From: DATMRF01 sp035566435
GTDB lineage: Bacteria > Verrucomicrobiota > Verrucomicrobiia > Limisphaerales > UBA8199
Reading direction: 5' to 3'
Assembly (NCBI GenBank): GCA_035566435.1
Contig: DATMRF010000028.1
Coordinates: 48,972 to 112,971 of the forward strand
DNA length: 64,000 nt
The notes beneath the pieces were generated by a model that did no database searches, was not told the DNA's origin, and saw nothing but the letters and a program-made list of their open reading frames with translations. This document shows positions 18,438 through 25,893 of this stretch, piece by piece. The translations under genes and the position numbers were made by a program. How positions within the stretch are numbered: the stretch's first letter is position 1; every line of letters begins with the position of its first letter.

Positions 18438-18569
18438 TTACGTTTTAACTGGTTGAATCGCCTGTGCCGGCGGGTGGGCTGACCGGTAAGCTTTGACGGC
18501 CCAACCGGTTAGGAGCAAGCCCATTATGATGCAAAGCACCAACTGTTCCTGCCGCGTCAGGCGATTCAC
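18438..18569 (-). CDS. Small single-pass membrane protein, 43 aa
   Basis: A short frame from GTG at 18567-18569 to TAA at 18438-18440 reads MNRLTRQEQLVLCIIMGLLL and continues with a hydrophilic, Pro-rich tail. It has a charged N-terminus and one hydrophobic helix (about residues 10-25), which is a plausible N-in membrane anchor. Its stop is one base from the start of the Minf_1886 gene, the spacing of a coupled pair. No good Shine-Dalgarno precedes the GTG; a TTG 36 bases upstream is an alternative start. The protein-like composition and the coupling support it, but this is a call by eye. Confidence 0.6.
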   Translation of the reverse strand: MNRLTRQEQLVLCIIMGLLLTGWAVKAYRSAHPPAQAIQPVKT

Positions 18570-18699
18570 GCAAAGGAGAGTAGCATACGCTGGGCCACGG
18601 AACAATGACGGGTTGTACGGACGGGTCAGAGGGTTAAACCGTTAAAAAGGTTGAAACGTCCAGATTTCGAAGAGGGCTTAGCGCTTGTACGGCGGGCTT
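18570..18699. repeat. Short intergenic stretch with GTTAAAC/GTTGAAACG repeat
   Basis: The stretch contains GGTTAAACCGTTAAAAAGGTTGAAACGTCCAGATTTCG (cited by position 18632-18669), a member of a family of short GTTAAA/GTTGAAACG words. The family also occurs at 17805-17880 and, in reverse orientation, inside valS at 26668-26700. Confidence 0.6.
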
Positions 18700-21576
18700 T
18701 CACGTTACGATGATGTTGACCAGTTTCTTAGGAACGACAATGACTTTCTTGATCGTCTTGCCGTCGATGAATTGCTTGACCTTTTCGGAGGCCTTGGCGG
18801 CGGTTTCGAGGTCGAGTGGCGTGGCGTTGGCAGGCACTTTGACAACGTCGCGGAGCTTGCCGTTGACCTGGACGGGAATTTCCAGGATGGCCTCGACCAG
18901 CAGGGCGGAGTCGAACTTTGGCCAGAAAGCATAGCTGAGTGCTGAGTGCGGAGTACGGAGTGCGGAGTGAAGTTTGACCCAGAGTTCCTCGGTGAGGTGA
19001 GGGGCGAAAGGTTGGAGGAGGATGAGGAAATCGCTGAGAGCTGAAGTCGGCTTCGTTTCCCAGGTCATCGCTTCATTGATGAAAACCATCAGGGCTGAGA
19101 TAGCGGTGTTGAAGCGGAGGTTGTCGAGGTCTTCAGTGACCTTTTTGATGCATGCATGCAGGGCTTTGAGCTGCGCAGGAGTCGGCGGGACATCCTCGAT
19201 GACGGGGTTCAGGAGAATCTTTTCCAGGAACTCGGCTCCGCGATGAGCTTCGACGGTGGAGTTCTGTTCGAACTCGGTCTCTGATTTCTCATCGACAAAC
19301 AGGCGCCACACTCGACCCAAGAAACGATAAACGCCCTCGACGCCTTTGGTGCTCCACGGTTTGACCATTTCGAGGGGACCCATGAACATTTCATACAGGC
19401 GGAACGCATCGGCGCCGTAATCAAGCAGGATATCATCGGGGTTGATGACGTTGCCGCGCGACTTGGACATTTTCTGGCCGTCCTCCCCAAGGATAAGTCC
19501 TTGGTTAACGAGCTTGTAAAACGGCTCTGCAGTTGAGACGAATCCAAGATCAAAGAGGACCTTGTGCCAGAATCTAGCGTACAACAGGTGCAGCACAGCG
19601 TGCTCGGTTCCCCCGACGTATAGATCGACGCCAGGCGTTGCTGTCGTTGAGGGCGGAGAGTTGAGGGGTGAGGGTTCACCAGATTCGGGCCTTGATGCCC
19701 GGGACCTCAGACTTGGCACTTGAGACTTGAGACTTGAGGCTTTGGACTTAGAGTTCTTGCTGCCGCCCATCCAGTATCTCTCGGCTTCGGAGCCGCAGAA
19801 TGCCCGGTCGTTTTTGGCGTCGAGGTACCGTAGGTAATACCAGCAACTTCCAGCCCATTGGGGCATGGTATTGGTTTCGCGGCGAGAGCCGTCGGGAAGG
19901 TTGACCCAGTCCCTGGCGCGGGCGAGCGGCGGCTGGCCATCTGGCGTGGGCTTGTAATCCTCCAGCGGGGGCGGCAACACCGGCAGCGCAGTTTCGGGGA
20001 GGCCTTCGTGATAGGGTTGGCCGTCCGATCCAGTCTTCCAAACGATTGGGAAAGGCTCACCCCAATAGCGCTGTCGGCTGAAGAGCCAGTCGCGGAGTTT
20101 GTAATTGATGGTTTTCTTGCCAAGGCCGTTTGATTCGAGCCAGGCGGTGATTTTGCCTTTGGCCTCTGGCGTCGGCAAACTGTTGAGGGAAATCTCTGCG
20201 CTGGCGGAATTCACGGCGATACCATCATCCACATAGCCGTGCCAATCCTTCCCCGCGGGTGGTTGCACCACCTGAACAACGGGGAGCTTAAACTTCGTTG
20301 CGAACTCAAGGTCGCGGGTGTCATGTCCCGGCACGGCCATGATGGCACCGGTTCCGTAGCTGATGAGCACGTAATCGGCGATCCAGACAGGAGTTTTCTT
20401 GTGGTTGACAGGGTTGATGGCGAAGGCGCCGGTGAACACGCCGGTTTTTTCCTTTGCCAGTTCGGTGCGTTCAAGGTCGGACTTTTTGGCGACCTCCGAT
20501 TTGTAATTCCGGACCGCAGCCTGATGCTCGGGCGTGGTGAGAAGGTCTACGAGCCGATGCTCGGGCGCGAGCACCATGTAGGTTGCGCCAAACAACGTGT
20601 CCGGCCGGGTCGTGAACACGCGGATCTTTTCGGCGGAGCCAGCGACGCGGAAATCGACTTCTGCTCCCTCGCTGCGGCCAATCCAGTTCCGCTGCATTTC
20701 CTTGAGCGAATCACTCCAGTCGATGGTTTCGAGGTCCGCGAGCAGCCGTTCGGCGTATGCGGTAATGCGCAGCATCCATTGGCGCATCGGTTTGCGCACG
20801 ACGGGAAAACCACCGACCTCGCTTTGGCCGTCCACGACTTCTTCGTTGGCGAGGACGGTGCCGAGTTGTTCGCACCACCAGACGGGGGCTTCTGTGACGT
20901 AAGCCAGCCGCTTGGAATCGCGGTAAGCGCGGCGCTTGGCCTCGAGTTCCTGATCTGTAGGGTAGGGCGTGCTGTCCTCAGCGCGCCCTACCTGCTGGGG
21001 CGCCTCTAACTCAGGCGGGTACGTGAGGTTTTCGATGGGTTCCGCACGATTTGTCGCCGGGTTGAACCAGGAGTTGTAGAGTTTCAGGAAGATCCACTGG
21101 GTCCATCTGAAATATTCAGGGTCAGTGGTATCGACTTCACGAGTCCAATCGTAGCTGAAACCGAGTGAGCGAATCTGGCGTTTGAAGGTGGCGATGTTCT
21201 CCTCGGTCGTCTTTCGCGGATGCTGGCCGGTCTTGATAGCGTATTGCTCGGCGGGCAGGCCGAAAGCGTCCCAGCCCATCGGATGGAGCACGTGCAGGCC
21301 CCGGGCGCGTTTGTATCGCGCGAGAATATCGGTGGCGGTATATCCTTCAGGATGGCCGACGTGGAGGCCGGCGCCTGAGGGGTACGGAAACATGTCGAGT
21401 ATGTAAAACTTGGGCACTTGGTCGGGCTTGGCAGGAGCGTGTCTCTGCGCGAAAGGGTGGCCGGCGGGCACCTGTTCGTGCGGATTCCAGGCGCGAAATG
21501 TCTGCTGTTCTTCCCAGTAGCGCTGCCATTTGGGTTCAATCAGATGAAACGGATATTGCCGGCGACCGAATGCCAT
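18700..21576 (-). CDS. leuS: Leucyl-tRNA synthetase with repeat-derived inserts
   Basis: This class Ia synthetase charges tRNA-Leu. The start MAFGRRQYPFHLIEPKWQRY is typical. The HIGH motif appears as HVGH in YPSGAGLHVGHPEGYT, the CP1 editing domain is present (TRPDTLFGATYMVLAPEH, then GTGAIMAVPGHDTRD), and the KMSKS loop is GQKMSKSRGN. The 958-aa length exceeds the usual 800-880. The excess maps to three low-complexity inserts: about residues 195-205 (a palindrome, nt 20961-20992), about 602-649 just before VDLYVGGTEHAVLHL (nt 19630-19770), and about 868-881 (an ACTCCGCACTC-type repeat, nt 18933-18971). All preserve the frame and sit between conserved blocks, so the enzyme is probably functional. 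The family call is certain. Confidence 0.97.
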   Translation of the reverse strand: MAFGRRQYPFHLIEPKWQRYWEEQQTFRAWNPHEQVPAGHPFAQRHAPAKPDQVPKFYILDMFPYPSGAGLHVGHPEGYTATDILARYKRARGLHVLHPMGWDAFGLPAEQYAIKTGQHPRKTTEENIATFKRQIRSLGFSYDWTREVDTTDPEYFRWTQWIFLKLYNSWFNPATNRAEPIENLTYPPELEAPQQVGRAEDSTPYPTDQELEAKRRAYRDSKRLAYVTEAPVWWCEQLGTVLANEEVVDGQSEVGGFPVVRKPMRQWMLRITAYAERLLADLETIDWSDSLKEMQRNWIGRSEGAEVDFRVAGSAEKIRVFTTRPDTLFGATYMVLAPEHRLVDLLTTPEHQAAVRNYKSEVAKKSDLERTELAKEKTGVFTGAFAINPVNHKKTPVWIADYVLISYGTGAIMAVPGHDTRDLEFATKFKLPVVQVVQPPAGKDWHGYVDDGIAVNSASAEISLNSLPTPEAKGKITAWLESNGLGKKTINYKLRDWLFSRQRYWGEPFPIVWKTGSDGQPYHEGLPETALPVLPPPLEDYKPTPDGQPPLARARDWVNLPDGSRRETNTMPQWAGSCWYYLRYLDAKNDRAFCGSEAERYWMGGSKNSKSKASSLKSQVPSLRSRASRPESGEPSPLNSPPSTTATPGVDLYVGGTEHAVLHLLYARFWHKVLFDLGFVSTAEPFYKLVNQGLILGEDGQKMSKSRGNVINPDDILLDYGADAFRLYEMFMGPLEMVKPWSTKGVEGVYRFLGRVWRLFVDEKSETEFEQNSTVEAHRGAEFLEKILLNPVIEDVPPTPAQLKALHACIKKVTEDLDNLRFNTAISALMVFINEAMTWETKPTSALSDFLILLQPFAPHLTEELWVKLHSALRTPHSALSYAFWPKFDSALLVEAILEIPVQVNGKLRDVVKVPANATPLDLETAAKASEKVKQFIDGKTIKKVIVVPKKLVNIIVT
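20961..20992. repeat. 32-bp palindrome inside leuS
   Basis: GGTAGGGCG and CGCCCTACC arms enclose a short loop, forming a near-perfect hairpin in the coding region. The peptide it encodes (about VGRAEDSTPYP on the minus strand) is not part of any conserved LeuS block. Confidence 0.85.
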
Positions 21577-21646
21577 AAGCCGGGGAATATTGCGGAAAGA
21601 CTGCGGCGAAACAATGGAAGAATTGTGGCGGCGGAAAGCGAGAGAT

Positions 21647-21725
21647 GGAGGGATGGGATAATGGAGTGGTGGGGTAACGGAGGGATGGGATAATGGAGTG
21701 GTGGGGTAACGGAGGGATGGAGTAG
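21647..21725. repeat. 32-bp tandem repeat, about 2.4 copies
   Basis: The 32-bp unit starting GGAGGGATGGGATAATGG occupies 21647-21678 and 21679-21710 exactly, and a partial third copy ends near 21725. It fills the space between the divergent leuS and rdgB genes, ten bases before the rdgB start. It belongs to the same TGGAGTGGTGG word family seen at 4030, 4580 and 5821. Confidence 0.9.
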
Positions 21726-21734
21726 GATACGCCG

Positions 21735-22427
21735 ATGACTATTTTCCTGATCGCGACAAGGAACGAACATAAAGTAGGCGAGATCCGCACGATTCTTGGG
21801 GATGGCTTTGAATGTCTAAGCCTGCGCGAATTTCCGGACGCGCCGGAAGTAGTGGAGGACGGGGTAACATTCGCTGCCAACTCTACCAAAAAATCGATCG
21901 CTCTAGCGAAATGGTTGGCGGAAAAACCCCTCACACTTCACGCCTCACGCATCTCTTTTGTGCTGGCCGATGATTCGGGGTTGGAGGTGGACGCGCTGCA
22001 GGGGAAACCGGGAGTGCATTCGGCGAGGTTTGCCGCGCTGGACACCGGGGCGGCGGGCAACTCCTCTCCCGCGGCCAACAATGCCAAGCTGCTGCGATTA
22101 CTCAAAGGGGTTCCGATGGAAAAGCGGACGGGGCGGTTCCGGTGCGTGCTGGCGCTGATGCCGGTTAGCCAGGCCACCGCCAGGGGTTCGTCCCCGGTCT
22201 GTTATGCCGATGAGCTGGAGATGCAAACCGAGTTGTTCGAGGGGGCTTGCGAAGGACGCATTGAGTTCGAGCCGCGAGGGCAGGGAGGATTTGGGTACGA
22301 CCCGTTATTCGTGCCGGTGGGTTATGACCAGACCTTTGCCGAATTGGGGGAAGAGGTGAAGAACGGATTAAGCCACCGGGCCAAGGCGCTGGCGAAGCTG
22401 AGGGAGCGATTGGGGAGGCTGGGGTAG
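21735..22427 (+). CDS. rdgB: Non-canonical purine NTP pyrophosphatase (ITPase, HAM1 family)
   Basis: The enzyme hydrolyses dITP/XTP to the monophosphate and pyrophosphate, cleaning the nucleotide pool. Family motifs are present: the N-terminal IATRNEHKVGEI (nucleotide contact), LADDSGLEVDAL (metal and catalytic Asp), GGFGYDPLFVP and the C-terminal SHRAKAL. The length of 230 aa is longer than the usual 195-205. Part of the excess is about residues 64-75 (nt 21925-21957), just before the catalytic ADDSG, where the DNA is a CACACTTCACGCCTCACGC repeat. The region around residues 112-165 is also loosely spaced. The start ATG follows the 32-bp tandem repeat closely, so the promoter must lie in or beyond that repeat. 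Confidence 0.93.
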   Translation: MTIFLIATRNEHKVGEIRTILGDGFECLSLREFPDAPEVVEDGVTFAANSTKKSIALAKWLAEKPLTLHASRISFVLADDSGLEVDALQGKPGVHSARFAALDTGAAGNSSPAANNAKLLRLLKGVPMEKRTGRFRCVLALMPVSQATARGSSPVCYADELEMQTELFEGACEGRIEFEPRGQGGFGYDPLFVPVGYDQTFAELGEEVKNGLSHRAKALAKLRERLGRLG

Positions 22428-22561
22428 AGAATCCAGTAAAGCGAAGGCGTGGCCGGGTGGGCGGGTTATCAGGTTGTCAGGTTCTCAGGTGACGCATTGG
22501 TAGCATCTCCAAGCGCATCTGAGTGCGACGCGATTGCCCCGCTGTTCGGAAGACAAGAATG

Positions 22562-23410
22562 TTAGTAGGCGACGCGGACGCGGTACAGTCGGGATTTATC
22601 GGCTACCGCGGGATCAGCGATCGATATCTGTGCGCCGGTGCCGTTCGTTTGCACGAGGGTTTCCCATACCGGCGGGAGATTGGTGGTGAATTCGACGATA
22701 TTGGTCATGCCCGCAGGACTGTTCCAGGAAAGCAGATGCCCTCCGCCGGACGATGGCTTTACACTCAATTGCAGGAGTGTGATGTCCAGGAAAACAAGGT
22801 TAGAATCGATAAGGCTTGGATAAAGGAGCGGAAGGGTGTCGAACGGGCTACCCAAGTTATACACGAGGTTTTTGGTCTGGGTGCCAGTCCAATATTGAAA
22901 CTGGTTGAAAGTGGTTAAGACGTTCGTGCCGCGGACCACGTGACCAAACACGACAAACAAGTTGTTGGTGTCGTTCGCGTCGAGAAAGGCGTTGTTAGTG
23001 AGATTGAAAAACCATTCTGAGGTAGCGGAGTTGGTATCGCCTCCGAGCTTGGCCATGGCGATGGTACCGAAAACGTTGCTGAAGCGGCGCCCCACGCTGA
23101 ATTCGTTGGTGATAGGAGCGTAGGTTTGGATAGACACGCTGTGCCAGTTGGTCGTCCCGCGGTTGGTGATGGCGAACCCGCCGCCCTGGATTACAAAACC
23201 GGGAACCAGGCGATGGGCGAATTCGTTCTGGTAGACCCCGCTCTGAACATAGCGAATGAAATTCTGGACCGTGACGGGCTTATCCTGGTCGTACAGTTCG
23301 ACCTCGATGTCGCCGAACACGGTCCGGAACTGCGCCAGGGTGTCGGCAGCGCACGCTGCGACCCCTGCGAACACACAGACAACGCCAATTAGAAATCGCG
23401 AACAGTTCAT
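22562..23410 (-). CDS. Secreted cyclophilin-type peptidyl-prolyl isomerase
   Basis: This 282-aa protein has a signal peptide (FLIGVVCVFAGVAACA, cleavage near residue 22) and a cyclophilin domain to about residue 200. Motifs include FGDIEVELYDQDKPVTVQNF, FAHRLVPGFVIQGGGF, a FGTIAMAKLGGDTNSATSEW segment with Asn/Ser, and NLFVVFGHVVRGTNVL. Key catalytic positions follow the divergent bacterial pattern, with HRLVPGFVIQGG in place of HRIIPGFMIQGG. The C-terminal 70 residues are not cyclophilin: they form the W..NLPPVWE...LYRVR module shared with other exported proteins here. It probably assists folding outside the cytoplasm. It lies 60 bp after the inositol monophosphatase gene on the same strand. 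Confidence 0.9.
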   Translation of the reverse strand: MNCSRFLIGVVCVFAGVAACAADTLAQFRTVFGDIEVELYDQDKPVTVQNFIRYVQSGVYQNEFAHRLVPGFVIQGGGFAITNRGTTNWHSVSIQTYAPITNEFSVGRRFSNVFGTIAMAKLGGDTNSATSEWFFNLTNNAFLDANDTNNLFVVFGHVVRGTNVLTTFNQFQYWTGTQTKNLVYNLGSPFDTLPLLYPSLIDSNLVFLDITLLQLSVKPSSGGGHLLSWNSPAGMTNIVEFTTNLPPVWETLVQTNGTGAQISIADPAVADKSRLYRVRVAY

Positions 23411-23470
23411 TTTTGTTTTCGTGAGAGTTCGTGTAATTCGTGTCTATCCAAACTGCTGGCGCACCACAAC

Positions 23471-24262
23471 TCACGGCGGCACTCGCAAGGTTTTTCGGAG
23501 CAAGCCGTTGGTGGCAACCATGCGGTAACTGTGCGCTCCGGGAATCGGATGGCGCCAGAATTCGCCTCCGGCGCACTCAAGGATGAGGCCGCCCGCCGCA
23601 ATGTCCCAAAGGCGGATACCGCGCTCGATGTAAGCATCAAACCGACCGGTGGCAACATAGGCGATGCCGAGCGCAGCCGCGCCCATCATCCGGATTTTGC
23701 GGACACGAAAGACAAGCTGGTTGAAGTAGGGCAGGGTGGCTTCGAGGCTCTCGCGGCTCTTCGCGAAACCGATGGAGACAATCGATTCATCCAAATTGCG
23801 ACGCCGGCTGACATGGATGACACGACCGTTCAGCCGCGCCGGCTGGCCGCGGATGGCCGTCCACAGCTCATCCGAAAACGGGTCATAAACGACCCCCACA
23901 ACCGTGTCATATCCGTCAGCATACGCGCACTTTGCGGCGCTATGCTGCTGCAATGCGATCGAGACGCAGGCATGCGGGATGCCGTAGGCGAAATTGACGG
24001 TACCATCAATCGGGTCCACCACCCAGCGTGAGTCGGATTGAGTGTCTCCGCACGTGCCTTCTTCGCCAAGCAGAGCCGTTTGGGGAAAAGCAGAGCGCAG
24101 CGTCTTCTCGATGAGCTTTTGCGATCGTACATCCAACTCGAGCTTGATGTCGTGTTGCGTGACTTCGTTGGCGCGCTTCGTGGCATGAAGGTTGCGACGC
24201 ATCAACGCTCCGACAGCGCGGGCGGCTTTGACGGCGATGGCTTGGGCCTTTGGAAGGTTCAC
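23471..24262 (-). CDS. Inositol monophosphatase family protein (SuhB-like)
   Basis: This 263-aa Mg-dependent phosphatase of the IMPase/FBPase fold shows all metal-site motifs: GEEGT (first Glu), WVVDPIDGTVNFAYGIPHACVSIA, and WDIAAGGLILECAGGE near the C-terminus. A 31-bp palindrome (23917-23947, arms CAGCATA/TATGCTG) lies in frame and adds about 11 residues at 105-116, between VSIALQ and the VVGVVYDP strand where other members have a short turn. The gene starts only six bases after the stop of the transglutaminase gene, so the two are probably co-transcribed, with the cyclophilin gene after them. The physiological substrate (inositol phosphate or another sugar phosphate) cannot be told from sequence. 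Confidence 0.92.
   Translation of the reverse strand: MNLPKAQAIAVKAARAVGALMRRNLHATKRANEVTQHDIKLELDVRSQKLIEKTLRSAFPQTALLGEEGTCGDTQSDSRWVVDPIDGTVNFAYGIPHACVSIALQQHSAAKCAYADGYDTVVGVVYDPFSDELWTAIRGQPARLNGRVIHVSRRRNLDESIVSIGFAKSRESLEATLPYFNQLVFRVRKIRMMGAAALGIAYVATGRFDAYIERGIRLWDIAAGGLILECAGGEFWRHPIPGAHSYRMVATNGLLRKTLRVPP
23917..23947. repeat. 31-bp palindrome inside the inositol monophosphatase gene
   Basis: The arms CAGCATA and TATGCTG flank a GC-rich pair of arms (CGCGC and GCGGCG) around an ACTTT centre. The palindrome codes for a non-conserved loop of the enzyme. Confidence 0.75.
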
Positions 24263-24268
24263 ACTAAA

Positions 24269-25741
24269 TTATTCGATTCTTGCTGCCGGCACTTTCACTT
24301 CTTTCAGGTCCAGCTTGTAGGAGTACTCGTTGAAGTAAATGTTATGGCTGCCCGTTTCAAGCTCGCCGCGCTGGAAATCGACGTTGTCGGAGCGCATGGT
24401 TTCTTTGGGAGGATTGAGGACCTGGTTATGGTCAGAGTTGGCAATCATCCGATATTGGTCGAGCCCACCGAAGTAAAAGTCGCGAATCTGGCGCCGCTGC
24501 TGGGGCTTGAGCGTGGTGGCGTAACGGGTGGCGAAGATGCCCATATAAGGATCGACGGGCACCCAGCCATAAGGAGCAAGATAGATCTCTGTCCAGTCGT
24601 GAATGGATTTGGCGCCGGGGAAGGTGTTCCACCCTGATTGCCAGCGGGCCGGGATGCTGTTGAGCCGGCAGAGGGTCATGAAAAGAAGAGCTTCCTGGCC
24701 GCAATCGCCATAGCCGCGGCTGCGGCAATAATCACTGATGTTGCGGATGGTCGAGTATTCGATGGCGTAGCTGTACTTGATGTTATCGGCAATCCAATCG
24801 TAGAACTTCTTCGCCTTGAGGCAGGGATTGGTTTCGTTACCGGCGATTTGTTGCGAGAGCGCCCGGATTTCGGGCGTGAATTCAATATGGGGCGCTTCAC
24901 GCGTGAACTCCCGGAACGCAGGGTCATTAGTGTTGCAGGGGCGGACCTCTTCCGGTTTGAGGTCAAACCAGACGCCGTGGGTGGTGTACTCGTAGGCGAG
25001 TTTGAACTCGGCAGGTCGGTCTTTCACTGCGGGCAGCTCAAAATAGGCCGCGCGAATTGGGCTCAGGCTGTCGTCGAGACGTTCGATGGCCGGGGTGGAG
25101 GACAGGACCTCGAAGCCGGTCTGAAACGGGTATTCGCGTGGGATGGGCAGCCAGGCCCGAAGAGTTTCTCCTGCAGCGGCAGCGTTGGCCTTTGCGGTGA
25201 CGGTCATGGTGGCCTCGAAGCGCTTTGGCAGGACATAGGGTTTCTTCTCGGCCAGGGCTGCTTTTTGGATGGCGACGCACGTCTCCCAATGGCGCTTTTC
25301 GAGGTCGGCGCTCTTTTTGGGCGGCAAGCTACGGGCGTAGAGGTCGGGGTAACGGAAGAACAGGTTACTCACGCTGGAAGACATGAAAAAGCGCTTGCCG
25401 TCGATCTCACGGCTGTCGAACCGTCCTTCGCGCACCCATTGTTCGTATTCGTCGGCGGTCAGTCCTTTGACCGAATTCTTTAAGTCCGCGAACAAGGCGT
25501 CTTTAGTATAGGGGAAGTCCAGCCTGATTCGCGCGAGCCGGTCGAGCTCAAATTCCAGCTCCTTGCGGTCCGCGGCGCGAAGAGTTTTATTATCGAGTGC
25601 CTTGCTGAGCAACCCGGCGGCCGCCTTGAAATCGCCTCCCAATTCGAGTTGTTCCGCCTGACCCACGACCGCCTCTCGCGCAAAGCAGGGTGCGCTCGAA
25701 AGCAGGACCATGCAGAGCAGCGCGAGGAACATTTGTTTCAT
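24269..25741 (-). CDS. Secreted transglutaminase-like cysteine protein
   Basis: This 490-aa protein has a signal peptide (MFLALLCMVLLSSAPCFA), a helical N-terminal region with TPR-like character (QLELGGDFKAAAGLLSKAL), and a transglutaminase-core domain at about 325-420. The catalytic triad is visible: Cys in GYGDCGQEALLF, His in SIHDWTEIYL and Asp in WVPVDPYMG. Bacterial proteins of this fold are usually cysteine proteases or cross-linking enzymes acting on exported proteins or peptidoglycan. The last 60 residues are beta-rich. It is the first gene of a likely three-gene unit with the inositol monophosphatase and cyclophilin genes. The substrate is unknown. Confidence 0.85.
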   Translation of the reverse strand: MKQMFLALLCMVLLSSAPCFAREAVVGQAEQLELGGDFKAAAGLLSKALDNKTLRAADRKELEFELDRLARIRLDFPYTKDALFADLKNSVKGLTADEYEQWVREGRFDSREIDGKRFFMSSSVSNLFFRYPDLYARSLPPKKSADLEKRHWETCVAIQKAALAEKKPYVLPKRFEATMTVTAKANAAAAGETLRAWLPIPREYPFQTGFEVLSSTPAIERLDDSLSPIRAAYFELPAVKDRPAEFKLAYEYTTHGVWFDLKPEEVRPCNTNDPAFREFTREAPHIEFTPEIRALSQQIAGNETNPCLKAKKFYDWIADNIKYSYAIEYSTIRNISDYCRSRGYGDCGQEALLFMTLCRLNSIPARWQSGWNTFPGAKSIHDWTEIYLAPYGWVPVDPYMGIFATRYATTLKPQQRRQIRDFYFGGLDQYRMIANSDHNQVLNPPKETMRSDNVDFQRGELETGSHNIYFNEYSYKLDLKEVKVPAARIE

Positions 25742-25893
25742 GGCACGGCAAAGATGCCCGAACGCGAAGCGGAATCAAGACCTCTCAAAACGGTAGGAGC
25801 CAATGGAAACACGAATTACATGATTTACACGAATTCTCGCGGCAAAGAATTCGTTTAATTCATGTCTCTCAGATGCAATGCGTGCGTCGCGAG

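Noticed and set aside
21647..21725. Possible CRISPR array
   Set aside because: Units are contiguous with no spacers and only about 2.4 copies; a simple tandem repeat.
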